Shown: in pieces, positions 1 through 9,222 of the stretch | How positions within the stretch are numbered: the first letter of the stretch is position 1 | How the letters are laid out: each line of letters begins with the position of its first letter | Position numbers and translations under genes: made by a program | DNA from: Saccharothrix tamanrassetensis | GTDB lineage: Bacteria; Actinomycetota; Actinomycetes; Mycobacteriales; Pseudonocardiaceae | Length of the DNA: 64,000 nt | Assembly: GCF_014203665.1 (NCBI RefSeq) | Contig: NZ_JACHJN010000011.1 | Location: 1 to 64,000 of the forward strand | Direction of reading: 5' to 3' | Notes under the pieces: generated by a model | What the model was told of the DNA's origin: nothing | What the model saw: the letters and a program-made list of their open reading frames with translations, nothing else | Databases searched by the model: none

Positions 1-98
1 AACGCCACGCCCTCAACTACTGCGGCTTCCTCACCCTCGCTGCGGCGCTGACCTGCTTCAAGCGACTCGCCAACTCACCACGTGAGACACCGTCTTAG
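1..98 (+). mobile_element. 3' end of an IS5-like transposase gene (partial)
   Basis: An open frame enters from the left edge and stops at TAG 96-98, giving 31 residues. The hydrophobic end (YCGFLTLAAALTCFKRLA) resembles the C-termini of IS5-family DDE transposases common in actinomycetes. The bases around the stop, GAGACACCGTCTTAG (84-98), look like an element end, so the element's right boundary may lie at about 98. No catalytic residues lie inside the window, so whether the gene is intact cannot be judged. Bases 99-323 hold no gene. Confidence 0.5.
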
Positions 99-323
99 GA
101 CCGGAGTGGTGTGGTCCGTTTTCGTAGTGTTCCCGGCTTGAGCCCAGACCTGCGAGCGCAAAGAGCGCTTTGAGTCCGTGGGCACTCTTCTGCCGTCAAG
201 CTGCGTAGACCATGTTCAAAAGCATTCAAGCATTCAGATCATGGCGGCTTGGCGGTCCTGGTGGCTTGGCGGTCTTGGAGGCCAGGGCCAACGTGCAGTT
301 CAGCACCACCGCGCGCAAGGCGG

Positions 324-872
324 TTACCTCCCCAGGGCCGAACGGATCAGGTCGCGTGCCCGGTCCATGATCGCCACGGGCGGCCCCAGCAGCATGTTCG
401 CGGCGGGTGACTCGATGCCCGGGTGGGGACGGGTCGGGGCGATGGCCTCCGCCGCTCGGACCGCCTTCGCCAGCACCCGCAGGCGGTCGCCGTCGTACTC
501 GGCCCGCAGGCGGGGGAACTCCTCCTGCTCCTCGTGGCGGGCATGGGCGAGGACGTCGTCCCGGAGCTGGCGCAGCAGCGTGTCGAAGCCCTCCGCGTCG
601 GGACCGATCTGGTCGAGCGTGGACAACAGCTCCTTGGCCCGGCGTTCCTCGGCCACCCGCGCGTCCACGATCGCGTCACCGCCCTCGCCGTGCCGCGCGG
701 CCGGGTGGACCACTTCCTCCTCGGCGGTCTCGTGCACCGCGAGGAGTCGTACGAGACGCCGGAACGCGTTGGTCCGCTCCGCCCCGTGGGCGGTCTCCAC
801 CTCGTCGAACAGTTCGCGGATCTCCCCGTGCTGGCGCACCAGCAGCGCAATCACGTCCTCTTCGTCAACCAT
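324..872 (-). CDS. Hemerythrin HHE-domain protein
   Basis: 182 residues. Spaced histidine/glutamate motifs of the HHE cation-binding four-helix bundle are visible: RQHGEIRELFDEV near the N-terminus, HETAEEEVVHPAARH around residue 50, and HARHEEQEEFP around residue 113. Such domains bind a di-iron centre that senses or stores O2, NO or iron in the cytoplasm. The substrate here is unknown. The ATG at 872 has no Shine-Dalgarno, but a SigB-like promoter (883-907) would place the transcript start a few bases before it, so it may be leaderless. The gene follows xylB with a 33-bp gap but probably has its own promoter. Confidence 0.85.
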   Translation of the reverse strand: MVDEEDVIALLVRQHGEIRELFDEVETAHGAERTNAFRRLVRLLAVHETAEEEVVHPAARHGEGGDAIVDARVAEERRAKELLSTLDQIGPDAEGFDTLLRQLRDDVLAHARHEEQEEFPRLRAEYDGDRLRVLAKAVRAAEAIAPTRPHPGIESPAANMLLGPPVAIMDRARDLIRSALGR

Positions 873-882
873 GCGCCGTGGG

Positions 883-907
883 TTACCCGCACCCGGCCGG
901 CTGAATC
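883..907 (-). promoter_or_regulatory. SigB-like stress promoter of the hemerythrin gene
   Basis: On the minus strand GATT (907-904), a 15-base spacer and GGGTAA (888-883) match the GNNT-N14-16-GGGTA pattern of actinobacterial SigB-type promoters. The expected start of transcription is within about 5 bases of the ATG at 872. The upstream element overlaps the xylB stop codon. This is a pattern match only. Confidence 0.35.
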
Positions 908-2291
908 ACCCTTCCCGGGTGACGGTCAACTCCCGCGCGGCGGCGTAGCGCTCGCGCACCCACGGCGTCGGGTCGGCCTCGAACGAGGTGGAAGCCAGCT
1001 CGGACCAGTGTGGCGGCGCGTCGGATCCTCCGGCCGCCCACGCTGCCTGCCGCGCCGCGCCGTCCGCCACGTATTCGCTGGTCGCGGGCACCACGACCGG
1101 GCAGCCGAACACGGCCGGCGCCAGTTCCCGGACGGCCGCCGACCGCGCGCCGCCACCGATGAGCAGCACGCGCCGCACGGGGGTGCCCAGGGCGGCCAGT
1201 GCGTCGATCGCGTCGGCCAGGCTGCACAGCAGACCCTCGACCGCCGCACGGGCCAGGTGGGCTGGGGTCGCGGTGTCCAGGCGCAGGCCGTGCAGCGCAC
1301 CGGTCGAGTCCGGCTTGTTCGGCGTGCGCTCCCCCTCCAGGTACGGGACCAGCACCAGGCCGTCCGCACCGGCCGGGGCGCTCAGGGCCAACCGGGACAG
1401 TTCTGCCAGGTCGACGCCCAGCATCGCCGCCGTCGCGTCGAGCACGCGGGACGCGTTCAGCGTGCACACCAGCGGCAGGTGGCCGCCTTCCGCGTCGGCG
1501 AAGCCGTTCACGGTGCCGGTGCGGTCCGCGACGGGCCGTGCCGAGCGGGCGAACGCCGTGCCGGACGTGCCGATCGACACCACCACGTCCCCGGGTCGCG
1601 CCTGCACGCCCAGCGCAGCGGCGGCGTTGTCCCCGGCGCCCGCACCGAACCGGCCGGTCAGGTCGGCCGGCCCGAGCACCGACGGCAGCACCGGAACGCG
1701 ACCCATCGCGAGCTCCACCAGGTCCGGCCGGTAACCCCCGGTGGACGGCGACCAGTAGCCGGTGCCGCTGGCATCGCTGCGGTCCGTGGTCAGCTGGTCC
1801 GGACCCGTCGCGCCGGACAGCCGCCACGTCAGCCAGTCGTGCGGCAGGCACACGGCGGCCGTCCGGCGGGCGTTGTCCGGCTCGTGGCGCGCCAACCAGC
1901 GCAGTTTGGCGACGGTGAGCGCGGCGACCGGCACGCTGCCGACCGCCTCCGCCCACTTCGCCGGTCCGCCGAGTTCACCGACGAGGTCCGCCGCGGCGCC
2001 CGCCGACCGGGTGTCGTTCCACAGCAGCGCAGGGCGGACCACGGAACCCCCGGCATCCAGGCACACCATGCCGTGTTGTTGCGCAGCAACGGACACCGCC
2101 GCCACGTCGGCCAACCCGCCCGCGTCGGCGATCGCCGTCCGGAGAGCGCTCCACCACGCCTCCGGGTCGACCTCCGTGCCCGCCGGGTGCGCCGCCCGGC
2201 CTTCCCGCACCAGGGCGCCGGAGTCGGCGTCACGCACCACGACCTTGCAGGACTGGGTGGACGAGTCGACGCCCGCGACCAGGATCGTCAC
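906..2291 (-). CDS. xylB: Xylulokinase (FGGY carbohydrate kinase)
   Basis: 461 residues from GTG 2291, chosen because the FGGY N-terminal strand ([16 protein letters not shown]) begins there; the frame is open 15 codons further but that stretch is unlike the family. FGGY signatures include [25 protein letters not shown], the phosphate-loop [10 protein letters not shown], and [12 protein letters not shown], with LLIGGGARS near the C-terminus. It phosphorylates D-xylulose with ATP on the way to the pentose phosphate pathway. No xylose isomerase or transporter is adjacent, so the exact pentulose is inferred. A dyad at 2340-2360 upstream could be its operator. Confidence 0.88.
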   Translation of the reverse strand: MTILVAGVDSSTQSCKVVVRDADSGALVREGRAAHPAGTEVDPEAWWSALRTAIADAGGLADVAAVSVAAQQHGMVCLDAGGSVVRPALLWNDTRSAGAAADLVGELGGPAKWAEAVGSVPVAALTVAKLRWLARHEPDNARRTAAVCLPHDWLTWRLSGATGPDQLTTDRSDASGTGYWSPSTGGYRPDLVELAMGRVPVLPSVLGPADLTGRFGAGAGDNAAAALGVQARPGDVVVSIGTSGTAFARSARPVADRTGTVNGFADAEGGHLPLVCTLNASRVLDATAAMLGVDLAELSRLALSAPAGADGLVLVPYLEGERTPNKPDSTGALHGLRLDTATPAHLARAAVEGLLCSLADAIDALAALGTPVRRVLLIGGGARSAAVRELAPAVFGCPVVVPATSEYVADGAARQAAWAAGGSDAPPHWSELASTSFEADPTPWVRERYAAARELTVTREG

Positions 2292-2339
2292 CGGGAGCTC
2301 GCCAGGTGTTCCAGCGCCGGCCGCACGTGGCCGCAACCT

Positions 2340-2360
2340 CGTTCCGCGGCAACCGGAACG
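2340..2360. promoter_or_regulatory. Dyad upstream of xylB, candidate operator
   Basis: CGTTCCG (2340-2346) and CGGAACG (2354-2360) form a perfect 7-bp inverted repeat with a 7-base spacer, about 50 bp upstream of the xylB GTG. The position suits a sugar-responsive repressor site; the binding protein is unknown. The rest of the 304-bp gap between xylB and the SARP gene (2292-2595) holds a G/C-rich hairpin and the SARP-side repeats listed separately, and no gene. Confidence 0.35.
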
Positions 2361-2491
2361 CCCGGCTCGTCATGCCCCATGACGTCCACGGTAGACCCCG
2401 CTCCCGGACGCCGTACCCGCGAACCGGAGCCGATCAGAGCAGGTTCGCGGCGGCACGATCAGGCGCGACACACCCGGACGTCCACAGCCGA

Positions 2492-2520
2492 GGGGGCGGT
2501 GCCCCCTGGTCACCGCCCCC
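2492..2520. other. G/C-rich hairpin in the xylB-SARP gap
   Basis: GGGGGCGGTG (2492-2501) pairs perfectly with CACCGCCCCC (2511-2520) around a 9-base loop. It lies between two divergent genes, so it is not an obvious transcript terminator. It may insulate the promoters or lie in the xylB leader. Confidence 0.4.
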
Positions 2521-2540
2521 ACGACCCAGCATCCTGATCA

Positions 2541-2575
2541 CCGGTACACAGGCCGGTACACACCGCCGTGTACCG
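2541..2575 (+). promoter_or_regulatory. Triple GGTACAC-type repeat at the SARP promoter
   Basis: CCGGTACACA occurs at 2541-2550 and again at 2553-2562. CGGTACAC (2554-2561) forms an exact inverted repeat with GTGTACCG (2568-2575). The array ends 20 bp before the GTG at 2596. TACGCT (2583-2588) is a plausible -10 only 7 bp before that GTG, so the transcript is probably leaderless and the repeats sit about where a -35 region would be. This arrangement is typical of a regulator binding site; autoregulation is inferred. Confidence 0.5.
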
Positions 2576-2595
2576 ACTTCACTACGCTGGGTTCC

Positions 2596-5500
2596 GTGCG
2601 TTTCGGGGTCTTAGGTCCGTTGGAGGTCCGCGACCGGCAAGGCCGGTTGTTGCTGCCGGCACGCCGGAAGGAACGGGTCCTGCTCGCGGTGCTCCTCCTC
2701 CGCGACGCGCCCACCTCCACCGACGCCCTGACCGACGCGCTGTGGGACGAACTGCCCCGCTCCGCCGCCGCCAACCTCAAGACCTACCTGTCCGACCTGC
2801 GCCGTCTGCTCCGCCCAGACGTCGCCGTCGAGACCCGGCCGGACGGCTACGCGATCGACGTCGCCCGTGCCGACCTGGACGCCACGCACTTCGAGGACCT
2901 GGTCGCCGAAGGCCGGGAAGCGTTGCGGGACAAGCGGTTCGACGTGGCCACCGAACGGTTCACCAGGGCGCTCGGGCTGTGGCGCGGACCGGTGCTGGAC
3001 GGGTTGCCGGTGCCCGCGATCGTCCGCCCGAGGGTGACCGTGCTGGAGGAGCTGCGGCTGGCGGTGCTGGAGGACAACATCGACGCCCGCCTCGCGCTCG
3101 GCCAGGAGGTCGCGGGCGAGTTGCAGGGTCTTACCGGCGAGTACCCGTTGCGGGAACGCCTGTGGGGTCAGCTGATGCTCGCGCTCTACCGCGGCGGGCG
3201 CCAGGCCGAGGCCCTGGCCGCCTACCAGCGGCTGCGCGAGGCGCTGGACACCCAGCTGGGCATCGAGCCGTCCCCCGGCATCCGCCGGCTGCACGTGGAG
3301 ATCCTGCGCGCCGACCAGGCCCTGGACCGCACGCCCACCGCACCCGTCGCCGTCGTCCCGCGCCAACTCCCGGCCGTGGTCCGGTCGTTCACCGGGCGGC
3401 AGCGAACCCTGGCCGTACTGGACCGGCACGCCGCGAAGGCCCGAGCCGACCGCTCCGGCACGACCGTCGTCGTCTCCGGCACGGCGGGCGTGGGCAAGAC
3501 CGCGCTGGTCGTGCGCTGGGCCGACGGGGCGCGGGACCGCTTCCCCGACGGCCAGCTCTACGCCGACCTGCGCGGCTACGACGCCCTGCCGCCCCGCCGT
3601 CCGCTGGAGGTGCTGTCCCGCTTCCTGCACGCCCTGGGCATCGCCCCCGAGCGCGTCCCGCCGGACCTGGAGGAGGCGGTCGCCCTCTACCGCAGCACGC
3701 TGGCCGACCGGACCGCGCTGGTGGTGCTGGACAACGCCGCCACCGCCGACCAGGTCCGCCCGCTGCTGCCCGGCGGCTCGGGCTGCCTGGTCGTGGTCAC
3801 CAGCCGCGACCGCCTGATCGGCCTGGTGGCCAAGGACGGCGCGGCCCGGATCGCGCTCGACGTGCTCACGCCGGCCGAGTCGGCGCAGCTGCTGGCCACG
3901 CTGCTGGGCGAGGACCGGGTCTCCGCCGAGCCCGAGGCGACCGCCGAACTGGCCGCGCTCTGCGCACACCTGCCGCTGGCCATCCGGATCACCGCCGCGC
4001 GGTTCGGCGAGTCGGGCATCGCCGACCACGTGGCGGAACTGCGCCGAGGCAACCGGCTCACCGCCCTGCAGGCCGACGAGGACACCGCCGTCCGGGCCGC
4101 GTTCGCCCTGTCGTACTCGGCGCTGCCCGCACCCGCCCGCCGGCTGTTCCGCCTGCTGGGCTGCGTCCCCGGCCAGGACTTCACCGCCGACGCGGCGGCC
4201 GCGCTGTCGGCCGGCACCCTCCCGGGCACCACGGAACTGCTCACCACCCTCACCGACGCCCATCTGCTGCACCGCGACGGCGACCGCTACACGACCCACG
4301 ACCTGCTCCGCCTCTACGCCCGCGAACGCGCCCAGGCCGAGGACACCGAAGACCGCCGCAACGAGGCGAGCCGTCGCCTGTACGACTGGTACACCGCCCA
4401 CGCCGAAGCGGCGGCGGCCGTCCTCTACCCGGACATGGCCCGCCTGCCCCGGCCGGCACCGCGACCGCTGTTCGAGAACGAGGCGCAGGCGTCGGCCTGG
4501 CTGGACGCCGAACGCGCGAACCTGGTGGCCGCCGTGCTGCACGCCGCCGCCACCACCGCGACCACCGAAGCCCCCGTCCGCACCACCGGGGACGCCGCCG
4601 AACGCACCACCGCGAACACCACCGGGAGCACCACCGAGGTCCCCGCCGAAGATCCCGGCATCGGACCGCACGCCTGGCTGCTGGCCGACGCGCTGCGCGG
4701 CTACTTCTGGCTGCGCATGGCCACCGTCGACTGGCTGACCGTCGCCCGAGCCGCCCGCCGTGCCGCCGCGGGCGACCCGGCCGCGGCGGCGTCCGCCGAA
4801 CTGAGCCTGGCCAACCTGCACTTCCTGCGCAGCGAGCACGCCAAGGCCATCGAGCACTCGACCGACGCGCTGCACCTGGCCGAACAGGGCGGCTGGCCCG
4901 CGGGCCAGGCTTCCGCGCACAACAACCTGGGCGGCATCCACCGCCAGTCCGGCCACCTCGCCGAGGCCGCCGAGCACTTCGCCCGGTCCCTGGAGATCGA
5001 CCGCCGGCACGGCCTGCCCGCCGGTCAGATGGCGAGCCTGAACAACCTCGCCATCGTCGCGTGGCAGCTGGGCCGGCTGGCCGACTCCACCGAGTACTTC
5101 ACCCAGGCCCTCCAGCTCCGCCGGGAAGCCCAAGCGCCGCAAGGCATCGCGCTCGCGCTGGGCAACCTCGGCGAGCTGTGGCACACCCGCGGCGAACCGG
5201 ACAGGGCGCTGGAGCACCTCACCGAAGCCCTGGTCATCCACCGCGAGATCGGCGCGCGGGTGGCCGAAGCGGGCAACCTCACCACGCTGGCCGCCGTGCA
5301 CAACGACCTGGGCGACCTGCCGACCGCCTACGAGCACGCCCGCACGTCGCTGATGCTGGCCAGGGACACCGGCGAACGCCGCATCGAGGCCGGCGCGCTG
5401 CACGTGCTGGGCGACATCCACCGCCGCGCGGGCCAGCCGGCCGACGCCCGGGACTGCTACCGCCAGGCCGTGGCGCTGGCCAGGGAAGCCGAGGACGACT

Positions 5501-5832
5501 TCCTGGAGGCCGAGGCGCTGATCGGCTACGGCGAGCCGGCGGAAGCCCTGGCCATCGCCCGCGGGGCGGGCTACCGGGTGGTGGAGGGCAGGGCGCTGAC
5601 CGCGCTGGCCCGGGCCGCGCTCGCCGCGGGCCGCACCGCCGAGGCCGTGGCGCACGCCCGTGCGGCGCTGGAGATCCACCGGGCGACCGGGCACCGACCG
5701 GGTGAGGCGCACACCCTGCTCCTGCTCGGTCGGGCGGAACCCGAGCGGGCCGGGGCACACTGGCGGATGGCCCTGGACCTGTTCACCCGGATGCGCGCAC
5801 CCGAAGCCGACACGGTTCGGGGTCGGGTCTGA
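2596..5832 (+). CDS. AfsR/SARP-family transcriptional regulator with NB-ARC and TPR domains
   Basis: 1078 residues. An OmpR-type winged helix (about 1-95, opening MRFGVLGPLEVR) is followed by the bacterial transcriptional activator domain (about 97-245), a STAND/NB-ARC ATPase with Walker A GTAGVGKT at 295-302 and Walker B-like ALVVLDNAA, and C-terminal TPR repeats (about 720-1060; NNLGGIH, NNLAIVA, GNLGELW). Such proteins oligomerise on ATP and activate secondary-metabolite or developmental promoters. The GTG start gives the canonical N-terminus. No biosynthetic cluster is adjacent, so the target is unknown; a STAND-WD40 protein follows after 61 bp. Confidence 0.88.
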   Translation: MRFGVLGPLEVRDRQGRLLLPARRKERVLLAVLLLRDAPTSTDALTDALWDELPRSAAANLKTYLSDLRRLLRPDVAVETRPDGYAIDVARADLDATHFEDLVAEGREALRDKRFDVATERFTRALGLWRGPVLDGLPVPAIVRPRVTVLEELRLAVLEDNIDARLALGQEVAGELQGLTGEYPLRERLWGQLMLALYRGGRQAEALAAYQRLREALDTQLGIEPSPGIRRLHVEILRADQALDRTPTAPVAVVPRQLPAVVRSFTGRQRTLAVLDRHAAKARADRSGTTVVVSGTAGVGKTALVVRWADGARDRFPDGQLYADLRGYDALPPRRPLEVLSRFLHALGIAPERVPPDLEEAVALYRSTLADRTALVVLDNAATADQVRPLLPGGSGCLVVVTSRDRLIGLVAKDGAARIALDVLTPAESAQLLATLLGEDRVSAEPEATAELAALCAHLPLAIRITAARFGESGIADHVAELRRGNRLTALQADEDTAVRAAFALSYSALPAPARRLFRLLGCVPGQDFTADAAAALSAGTLPGTTELLTTLTDAHLLHRDGDRYTTHDLLRLYARERAQAEDTEDRRNEASRRLYDWYTAHAEAAAAVLYPDMARLPRPAPRPLFENEAQASAWLDAERANLVAAVLHAAATTATTEAPVRTTGDAAERTTANTTGSTTEVPAEDPGIGPHAWLLADALRGYFWLRMATVDWLTVARAARRAAAGDPAAAASAELSLANLHFLRSEHAKAIEHSTDALHLAEQGGWPAGQASAHNNLGGIHRQSGHLAEAAEHFARSLEIDRRHGLPAGQMASLNNLAIVAWQLGRLADSTEYFTQALQLRREAQAPQGIALALGNLGELWHTRGEPDRALEHLTEALVIHREIGARVAEAGNLTTLAAVHNDLGDLPTAYEHARTSLMLARDTGERRIEAGALHVLGDIHRRAGQPADARDCYRQAVALAREAEDDFLEAEALIGYGEPAEALAIARGAGYRVVEGRALTALARAALAAGRTAEAVAHARAALEIHRATGHRPGEAHTLLLLGRAEPERAGAHWRMALDLFTRMRAPEADTVRGRV

Positions 5833-5893
5833 AAGCCTGGACGACGCCCCGGACGCTGCGGAGAATCGGGGAAACTGGTCAGGGGGTGAGCCG

Positions 5894-8611
5894 GTGCCGC
5901 GTGGAGAGCGACCGTTGGACGTCGGTGACAGTCCGCTGCTGAAGTTCGCGGCCGACCTGAGGTCGTTGCGGGACAAGGCGGGCGGCTACAGCTACCGGCA
6001 GCTCGGAGCCCGTGCGCACTACTCGGCGACCACGCTGTCGGACGCGGCGGGCGGGCGGAAGCTGCCCAGCCTCGCCGTGACGCTGGCCTACGTGCGCGCC
6101 TGCGACGGCGACGTGGGCGAGTGGGAGGACCGCTGGCACCAGGTCGCCGCCGAGGTGCTGCCCCCGCCCGCGCCGAACCCGGCCGAGGGCCACCCGCCCT
6201 ACGCGGGGCTGGCCCCGTACGGCACCGAGGACGCCGAGTGGTTCTTCGGCCGTGACCGCATCCTGGAGGACCTGGAGGCCCGGATCGCCGACCGCCGGTT
6301 CGTGGCCGTGTTCGGCGCGTCCGGCGCGGGCAAGTCGTCCCTGCTGCGCGCCGGGCTGGTGCCCCGCCTGCCGGGCCCGACGGTGCTCACCACGCCCGGC
6401 GAGCTGGACGTGCTGCCGGACAAGCTCGACCTCGGCCAGGACCTGATCATCGTCGACCAGTTCGAGGAGGTCTTCACCCTCTGCCCGGACCCCGACCGGC
6501 GCGCCGAGTTCGTGGACGCCCTGCTCACCGCCCGCTGCCGGGTCGTGCTGGGCGTCCGCGCCGACTTCTACGGCCACTGCGCGCAGTACCCGAAGCTGGT
6601 CGACGCGCTCACCGACGGCCAGCTGCTGCTCGGTCCGATGGGGCCCGAGGAACTCCGCCAGGTGATCATGCAGCCCGCCGTCAAGGCGTCCTGCACGGTG
6701 GAGACGGCACTGGTCAGCCGGCTGATCGCGGACGCGACCGGCCAGGCGGGGGTGCTGCCGCTGATGTCGCACGCGCTGCTGGAGACCTGGCGCCGGCGGC
6801 GCGGCACCACCCTCACGCTCGCGGGCTACGAGGCCGCCGGCGGCATCCAGCACGCCATCGCGCAGACCGCCGAACGCACCTTCACGTCCCTGGAGAAGCA
6901 CCAGCGGGCGCTGGCCCGCCAGGTGTTCCTGCGCCTCACCGCCCTGGGCGACGGCACCGAGGACACCAAGCGCCGGCTGCCCAGGGCCGAGCTGGACGCC
7001 GACGTGGACGTGGACGTCGTGCTGGACCGGCTGGCGCACGCCCGGCTGCTCACGCTCGACCGCGACACGGTGGAGATCGCCCACGAGGCGCTGATCCGGT
7101 CGTGGCCGAGGCTGCGCAACTGGCTGGCCACCGACCGGGACGGCCTGCGCACCATGCGCCAGCTGGCCGAGGCCGCCACCACCTGGGACTCGCTGGGGCG
7201 CGACCCGGACACCCTGTACCGGGGCACCCGGCTGGACACGGCCGTCGAGTGGACCCAGCGCGACTGCGTGAGCCCGAGCGCCATGGAACGCGAGTTCCTG
7301 GCCGACAGCCTCGCCGCGCGGGACCGGGAACGCCGGCTGGCCCACCGCCACACCCGCCGGCTGCGCCAACTCGTCGCGCTGCTGATGGTGCTCCTCATCC
7401 TCGCGGTGGGCGCGGTCGTGCTGGCCATCGGGGCGCAGAAGCAGGCGGCCTGGGAGCGCAACCTGTCGGCGGCCAGGTACGCGGTCAACGAGGCGGAGAA
7501 CGTCCGCGACGACAACCCGAACCTGGCCAACCAGATGCTGATCGCGGCCTACCGCCTCAGCGGCGCCGACGACCTGCGCGACCGGGTGCTCAGCGCCCAC
7601 GCGGCCACCAGCCTGGACATGGTCAGCCTCTCGGTGCTGCCGTCCGGCCCGGCGCTGAGCCCGGACGGCACCCAGCTGCCCATCGGCCGCGTCCGGGACA
7701 TCGCCGACGACCGGGTCAACAAACGGCTCGGCGGCATCCTCACCCCGCGCAACACCGTGACGTCGTTCGTCGTGACGCCGTCCGAACGCGCCTACGCGAC
7801 CACGGCGGAGAGCCCGGACGCCCGGATCTGGGACGTGACGAACGTGCGGAAGCCGGTGGTCGCGCACACCTTCACCGGTCCGGTCACCCGGGTGGCGTTC
7901 GCCCCGAACGGCGGCCGGCTCCTGGTGACCGTCGAAGGCGCGTCGGAGCTCAAGCTCTGGGACACGACCAACCCCTACGAGCCGGTGCTGCTCGGCGTGC
8001 TGACCGGCCACCCGCGCTGGATCGCCGACATCGCGTTCAGCCCGGACGGCAAGGTGCTGGCCACCATCGACAACCAGAGCACGGTCCGCCTGTGGAGCCT
8101 GGAGAACCCGGCGAAACCCCGGTACACCGGCGAGCTGGACGACGGCGAGGACGTCTCGACCGTCGCCCTGCACTCCGACGGCCGCACCATCGCGGTGGCC
8201 GGCGCGAAGGGCTCGATCCGCCTCTGGGACCTCTCCGACCGGAAGGCACCGGTCAGGCTCGCCACGGTGGAAGGCCACTCGGACAAGGTGCGGGCCCTGG
8301 GCTTCAGCGCCGACGGCAAGGCCCTGGCGAGCGCGGGCATGGACGACACCGTCCGGATGTGGGACCTGGCCGACCAGCGCCGCCCGGTGCAGCGCGCCCG
8401 GATCAGCGGGCCCACCGACGGCGTCTACGGCATCGGCTTCGGCGACCAGCGGAACCTGGTGACCTCGAACAGCGACGGCACCACGCGCTCCTGGGAGTTC
8501 GACGTGGAGACCGCGATAGCCTCGATGTGCAAGCACGTGGACGAGCCGATGTCCCGGGACGAGTGGCGCCGCAACTTCGAGGGCATCGACTACCGCCCGC
8601 CGTGCGGTTGA
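5894..8611 (+). CDS. HTH - STAND NTPase - transmembrane - WD40 signalling protein
   Basis: 905 residues from GTG 5894, which has AGGGGG 7 bases upstream; the frame is open further back but only over the end of the previous gene. Domains: an Xre-like helix-turn-helix (about 15-75), an nSTAND1-type NTPase with Walker A GASGAGKSS at 141-149 and IIVDQFEEVF as Walker B, one transmembrane helix at about 492-515 (LVALLMVLLILAVGAVVLA), then a beta-propeller with WD endings KLWDTTN, RLWSLEN, RLWDLSD and RMWDLAD up to about 890. The HTH side would be cytoplasmic and the propeller on the other side of the membrane if there is only one crossing. Its ligand and role are unknown. It sits 61 bp after the SARP gene. 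Confidence 0.82.
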   Translation: MPRGERPLDVGDSPLLKFAADLRSLRDKAGGYSYRQLGARAHYSATTLSDAAGGRKLPSLAVTLAYVRACDGDVGEWEDRWHQVAAEVLPPPAPNPAEGHPPYAGLAPYGTEDAEWFFGRDRILEDLEARIADRRFVAVFGASGAGKSSLLRAGLVPRLPGPTVLTTPGELDVLPDKLDLGQDLIIVDQFEEVFTLCPDPDRRAEFVDALLTARCRVVLGVRADFYGHCAQYPKLVDALTDGQLLLGPMGPEELRQVIMQPAVKASCTVETALVSRLIADATGQAGVLPLMSHALLETWRRRRGTTLTLAGYEAAGGIQHAIAQTAERTFTSLEKHQRALARQVFLRLTALGDGTEDTKRRLPRAELDADVDVDVVLDRLAHARLLTLDRDTVEIAHEALIRSWPRLRNWLATDRDGLRTMRQLAEAATTWDSLGRDPDTLYRGTRLDTAVEWTQRDCVSPSAMEREFLADSLAARDRERRLAHRHTRRLRQLVALLMVLLILAVGAVVLAIGAQKQAAWERNLSAARYAVNEAENVRDDNPNLANQMLIAAYRLSGADDLRDRVLSAHAATSLDMVSLSVLPSGPALSPDGTQLPIGRVRDIADDRVNKRLGGILTPRNTVTSFVVTPSERAYATTAESPDARIWDVTNVRKPVVAHTFTGPVTRVAFAPNGGRLLVTVEGASELKLWDTTNPYEPVLLGVLTGHPRWIADIAFSPDGKVLATIDNQSTVRLWSLENPAKPRYTGELDDGEDVSTVALHSDGRTIAVAGAKGSIRLWDLSDRKAPVRLATVEGHSDKVRALGFSADGKALASAGMDDTVRMWDLADQRRPVQRARISGPTDGVYGIGFGDQRNLVTSNSDGTTRSWEFDVETAIASMCKHVDEPMSRDEWRRNFEGIDYRPPCG

Positions 8612-8696
8612 CATCCGCCGGGCGTCGGCGATTTCGCTCCCGATCCGGTACGTCACCAGAGTGGCGGGTTCACCCTGGCGGGCTGATAATCACGGC

Positions 8697-9116
8697 GTGA
8701 CCACTCCCCGTGACGAGGACCGCACCGACGCGATCCCGGCCGCCCCGATCCCGGACGGTCCGCCCCCGGTCGGCAACCTGCCGACCACCCCCGAGCCCAC
8801 CCCGGCCACCAGGCCCGCCGACACCCCCGTGCCCACCGGGACCGGGCGGTCCACCCACACCCGCAAGCCGCGGCCCACCCGGATCAGCGGCACGTGGGTG
8901 GCGGTGCTGGCCTCGATCGTGGTGCTGATCATCCTGCTGGTCTTCATCCTGCAGAACCTCACCGGCGCGACGATCCACTTCCTCGGCATCGCCACCACGC
9001 TGCCGCTGGGCGTGGCGATGCTGTTCGCCGCGATCGGCGGTGCGGTGGTGGTGGCGCTGGTGGGCGCGGCCAGGATCCTCCAGCTCCGCCGCCAGGCCAA
9101 GCGCGGGCAGCACTGA
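8697..9116 (+). CDS. LapA-domain (DUF1049) membrane protein
   Basis: 139 residues. A Pro/Thr-rich N-terminal half (1-60) is followed by two hydrophobic helices (VAVLASIVVLIILLVFILQN and LGVAMLFAAIGGAVVVALVG) and a basic tail, the architecture of LapA/DUF1049 proteins; QN between the helices is typical. GTG 8697 was chosen because GATAAT (8685-8690) lies 6 bases before it, a good -10 for a leaderless message; an ATG 12 codons earlier is possible. The function in actinomycetes is not established. Confidence 0.75.
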   Translation: MTTPRDEDRTDAIPAAPIPDGPPPVGNLPTTPEPTPATRPADTPVPTGTGRSTHTRKPRPTRISGTWVAVLASIVVLIILLVFILQNLTGATIHFLGIATTLPLGVAMLFAAIGGAVVVALVGAARILQLRRQAKRGQH

Positions 9117-9119
9117 CTC

Positions 9120-9143
9120 CGGTGCACCGAACGCGGTGCACCG
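9120..9143. terminator. Hairpin between convergent genes
   Basis: CGGTGCACCG (9120-9129) and CGGTGCACCG (9134-9143) pair as a 10-bp stem with an AACG loop, 3 bp after the stop of the LapA-like gene and before the LacI gene's stop. A second palindrome, GTACCGCGCGCGGTAC (9190-9205), lies 18 bp beyond the LacI stop. There is no U tract, as is usual in this G+C range. Confidence 0.55.
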
Positions 9144-9222
9144 ACCGGCCCGCACCGACCGCAGTGCACCTACCGGCCAGCGCCGTCCCGTACCGCGCGC
9201 GGTACCGGGTGGCGGGACCGGG

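Noticed and set aside
2611-5976. An 1121-codon open frame on the minus strand over the SARP gene
   Set aside because: It mirrors the SARP gene and codes for a Gly/Gln/Arg-rich sequence with no recognisable domain.
2596-8611. Secondary-metabolite gene cluster marked by the SARP regulator
   Set aside because: No polyketide, peptide or terpene biosynthetic gene is present in the surrounding 10 kb.
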